Source of the DNA: Clostridia bacterium
GTDB taxonomy: Bacteria; Bacillota; Clostridia; Oscillospirales; Acutalibacteraceae
Assembly (NCBI GenBank): GCA_017425745.1
Contig: JAFOXT010000237.1
Coordinates: 1 to 13,236, forward strand
DNA: 13,236 nucleotides
Direction of reading: 5' to 3'
Made by a program: the position numbers and the translations under genes. Of this stretch, positions 12,275-13,236 are shown in pieces. Numbering within the stretch: the first letter of the stretch is position 1; every line of letters starts with the position of its first letter. The notes below the pieces were generated by a model that saw nothing but the letters and a program-made list of their open reading frames with translations, did no database searches and was not told where the DNA came from.

Positions 12275-13236
12275 TTGAACAAAAGAGTTATTTTTGTATA
12301 TACTGTTATGCTCAGCAGCTTCGCTTTACTTCTGCTTCGTGTAGCTTATCTCGGAAGTTCAACATACTCCGAAGCGGCAAAGGAAAAATCAACACGAACA
12401 ATTGTAATTGCAGAAGCAAGAGGCAAGATATATGACCGCAATTTAAACCGTATTACCGAGAGTAATGAAAAGCTGCTCTCGGTTGTTATACCTACAATCG
12501 GCGCAGCACCGTACCTCAGAGCTTATATGAGCGAAGAGGAGATTACTGAAAGACTGCAGATGGGCTTTCCGTTTACAATAGAAACCAAGGAAAAAATCAA
12601 CAACAGCTTTATCCGCACCTTTTCAGTATATGACAGATATTCAGAAAATCAACTTGCACCGCATATTACAGGTTATATTGATAAGGATAAAAAGGGTGTT
12701 TACGGAATTGAAAAAAGCTTTGATGATTTTCTGAGAAAAAACAAAGGAAAGCTTAGTGTTACCTTTGAAGCTGACCGCACAGGCAGAATTCTTGCAGGTA
12801 TGGATAAACACATCAAAGACGAAAATTATTCGTCAAAAGCAGGTGTAGTGCTGACTCTTGACAGTGAAATTCAGAGCATAGCCGAGTCAGCGCTTAAAAA
12901 CAGCAGGATTAAAAGTGGCTGTGCCATTGTAATGAAAGCAAAAACGGGTGAAATTCTGGCTCTTGCAAGTGTGCCTGAGTTTGACCCGACGGCGGTTGAA
13001 AAAAGCCTTATGGTCGAAAATTCACCCTTTCTGAACAAAGCTCTGTGCGCCTATTCACCGGGCTCTGTTTTTAAACCTCTTGTAGCAGTGGCGGCACTTG
13101 AAAGCGGTATAAGTGCTGACTATACCTATGATTGCAAGGGAAAAATCAAAATCGGTGACAGTGTTTTTACTTGCTATAATCATAATGCTCACGGAAAAAT
13201 AAATATGACAACAGCCCTTGAGGAGTCCTGCAATAC
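12275..13236 (+). CDS. Class B penicillin-binding protein (PBP2/FtsI-type transpeptidase), N-terminal part
   Basis: This is the first 320 codons of a peptidoglycan transpeptidase; the gene runs past the window end. An N-terminal membrane helix (about 4-24) is followed by the PBP dimerisation-region hallmark RGKIYDRN (about 49-56), an HITGYI segment and GVYGIEKSFDDFL, then the start of the transpeptidase domain (VVLTLDSEIQ). The active-site SxxK is SVFK, with Ser264 and Lys267 in YSPGSVFKP, and the visible frame ends exactly on the SxN motif SCN (318-320). The distance from the membrane to SxxK is short for the family, so the dimerisation domain is compact. Start TTG at 12275 is chosen from the SD AGGTGA. 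It is divergent from groES. In the family these enzymes cross-link wall peptides during elongation, division or sporulation; the role here cannot be settled without the rest. Confidence 0.85.
   Translation, partial: MNKRVIFVYTVMLSSFALLLLRVAYLGSSTYSEAAKEKSTRTIVIAEARGKIYDRNLNRITESNEKLLSVVIPTIGAAPYLRAYMSEEEITERLQMGFPFTIETKEKINNSFIRTFSVYDRYSENQLAPHITGYIDKDKKGVYGIEKSFDDFLRKNKGKLSVTFEADRTGRILAGMDKHIKDENYSSKAGVVLTLDSEIQSIAESALKNSRIKSGCAIVMKAKTGEILALASVPEFDPTAVEKSLMVENSPFLNKALCAYSPGSVFKPLVAVAALESGISADYTYDCKGKIKIGDSVFTCYNHNAHGKINMTTALEESCN

Overview
The window looks like chromosomal DNA from a low-to-moderate GC, Gram-positive Clostridia-type bacterium. An Oscillospiraceae/Ruminococcaceae-like gut anaerobe is my best guess. 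The basis is AGGAGG-type ribosome binding sites, sigma-A promoters, a CIRCE/HrcA-controlled groESL operon, U-run terminators and two TTG start codons. The placement is an inference from style and gene content; no species marker gene is present.

Layout, left to right. (1) 1-3276: a polyamine ABC importer operon in the order potA (3' part only), potB, potC, potD. The genes are tightly packed, with two ATGA overlaps, and end in a hairpin terminator. PotD has no lipobox and carries a C-terminal membrane helix instead. (2) 3419-4364: a two-gene unit with its own promoter, a LexA-like operator at the predicted transcription start, a protein joining a sigma-region-4-like HTH to an XRE-like HTH, a 20-bp-overlapping small coiled-coil protein, and a terminator. 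(3) 4418-6333: a monocistronic membrane-anchored parvulin-type peptidyl-prolyl isomerase with its own promoter and terminator. (4) 6334-6546: a gene-free, hairpin-rich spacer between convergent genes. (5) 6547-7611 (minus): an FkbM-family methyltransferase, divergent from the next operon. (6) 7725-9929: a lipoprotein with one copy of an uncharacterised beta-rich domain, a membrane-anchored protein with three copies of it, and a ProX/YbaK-type aminoacyl-tRNA deacylase. (7) 9931-10124: a compact array of repeated 28-nt hairpin units in both orientations. (8) 10126-12195 (minus): groES-groEL with promoter, CIRCE operator and terminator. (9) 12275-13236: the 5' part of a class B penicillin-binding protein gene, divergent from groES and cut by the window end.

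Most of the window is housekeeping: transport, protein folding inside and outside the cell, translation quality control and wall synthesis. The parts least explained by known families are the 28-nt hairpin array at 9994-10124, whose arms are invariant while its stems change in a base-pair-preserving way; the possibly SOS-controlled dual-HTH/coiled-coil gene pair at 3502-4324; and the family of duplicated domains at 7779-9390.
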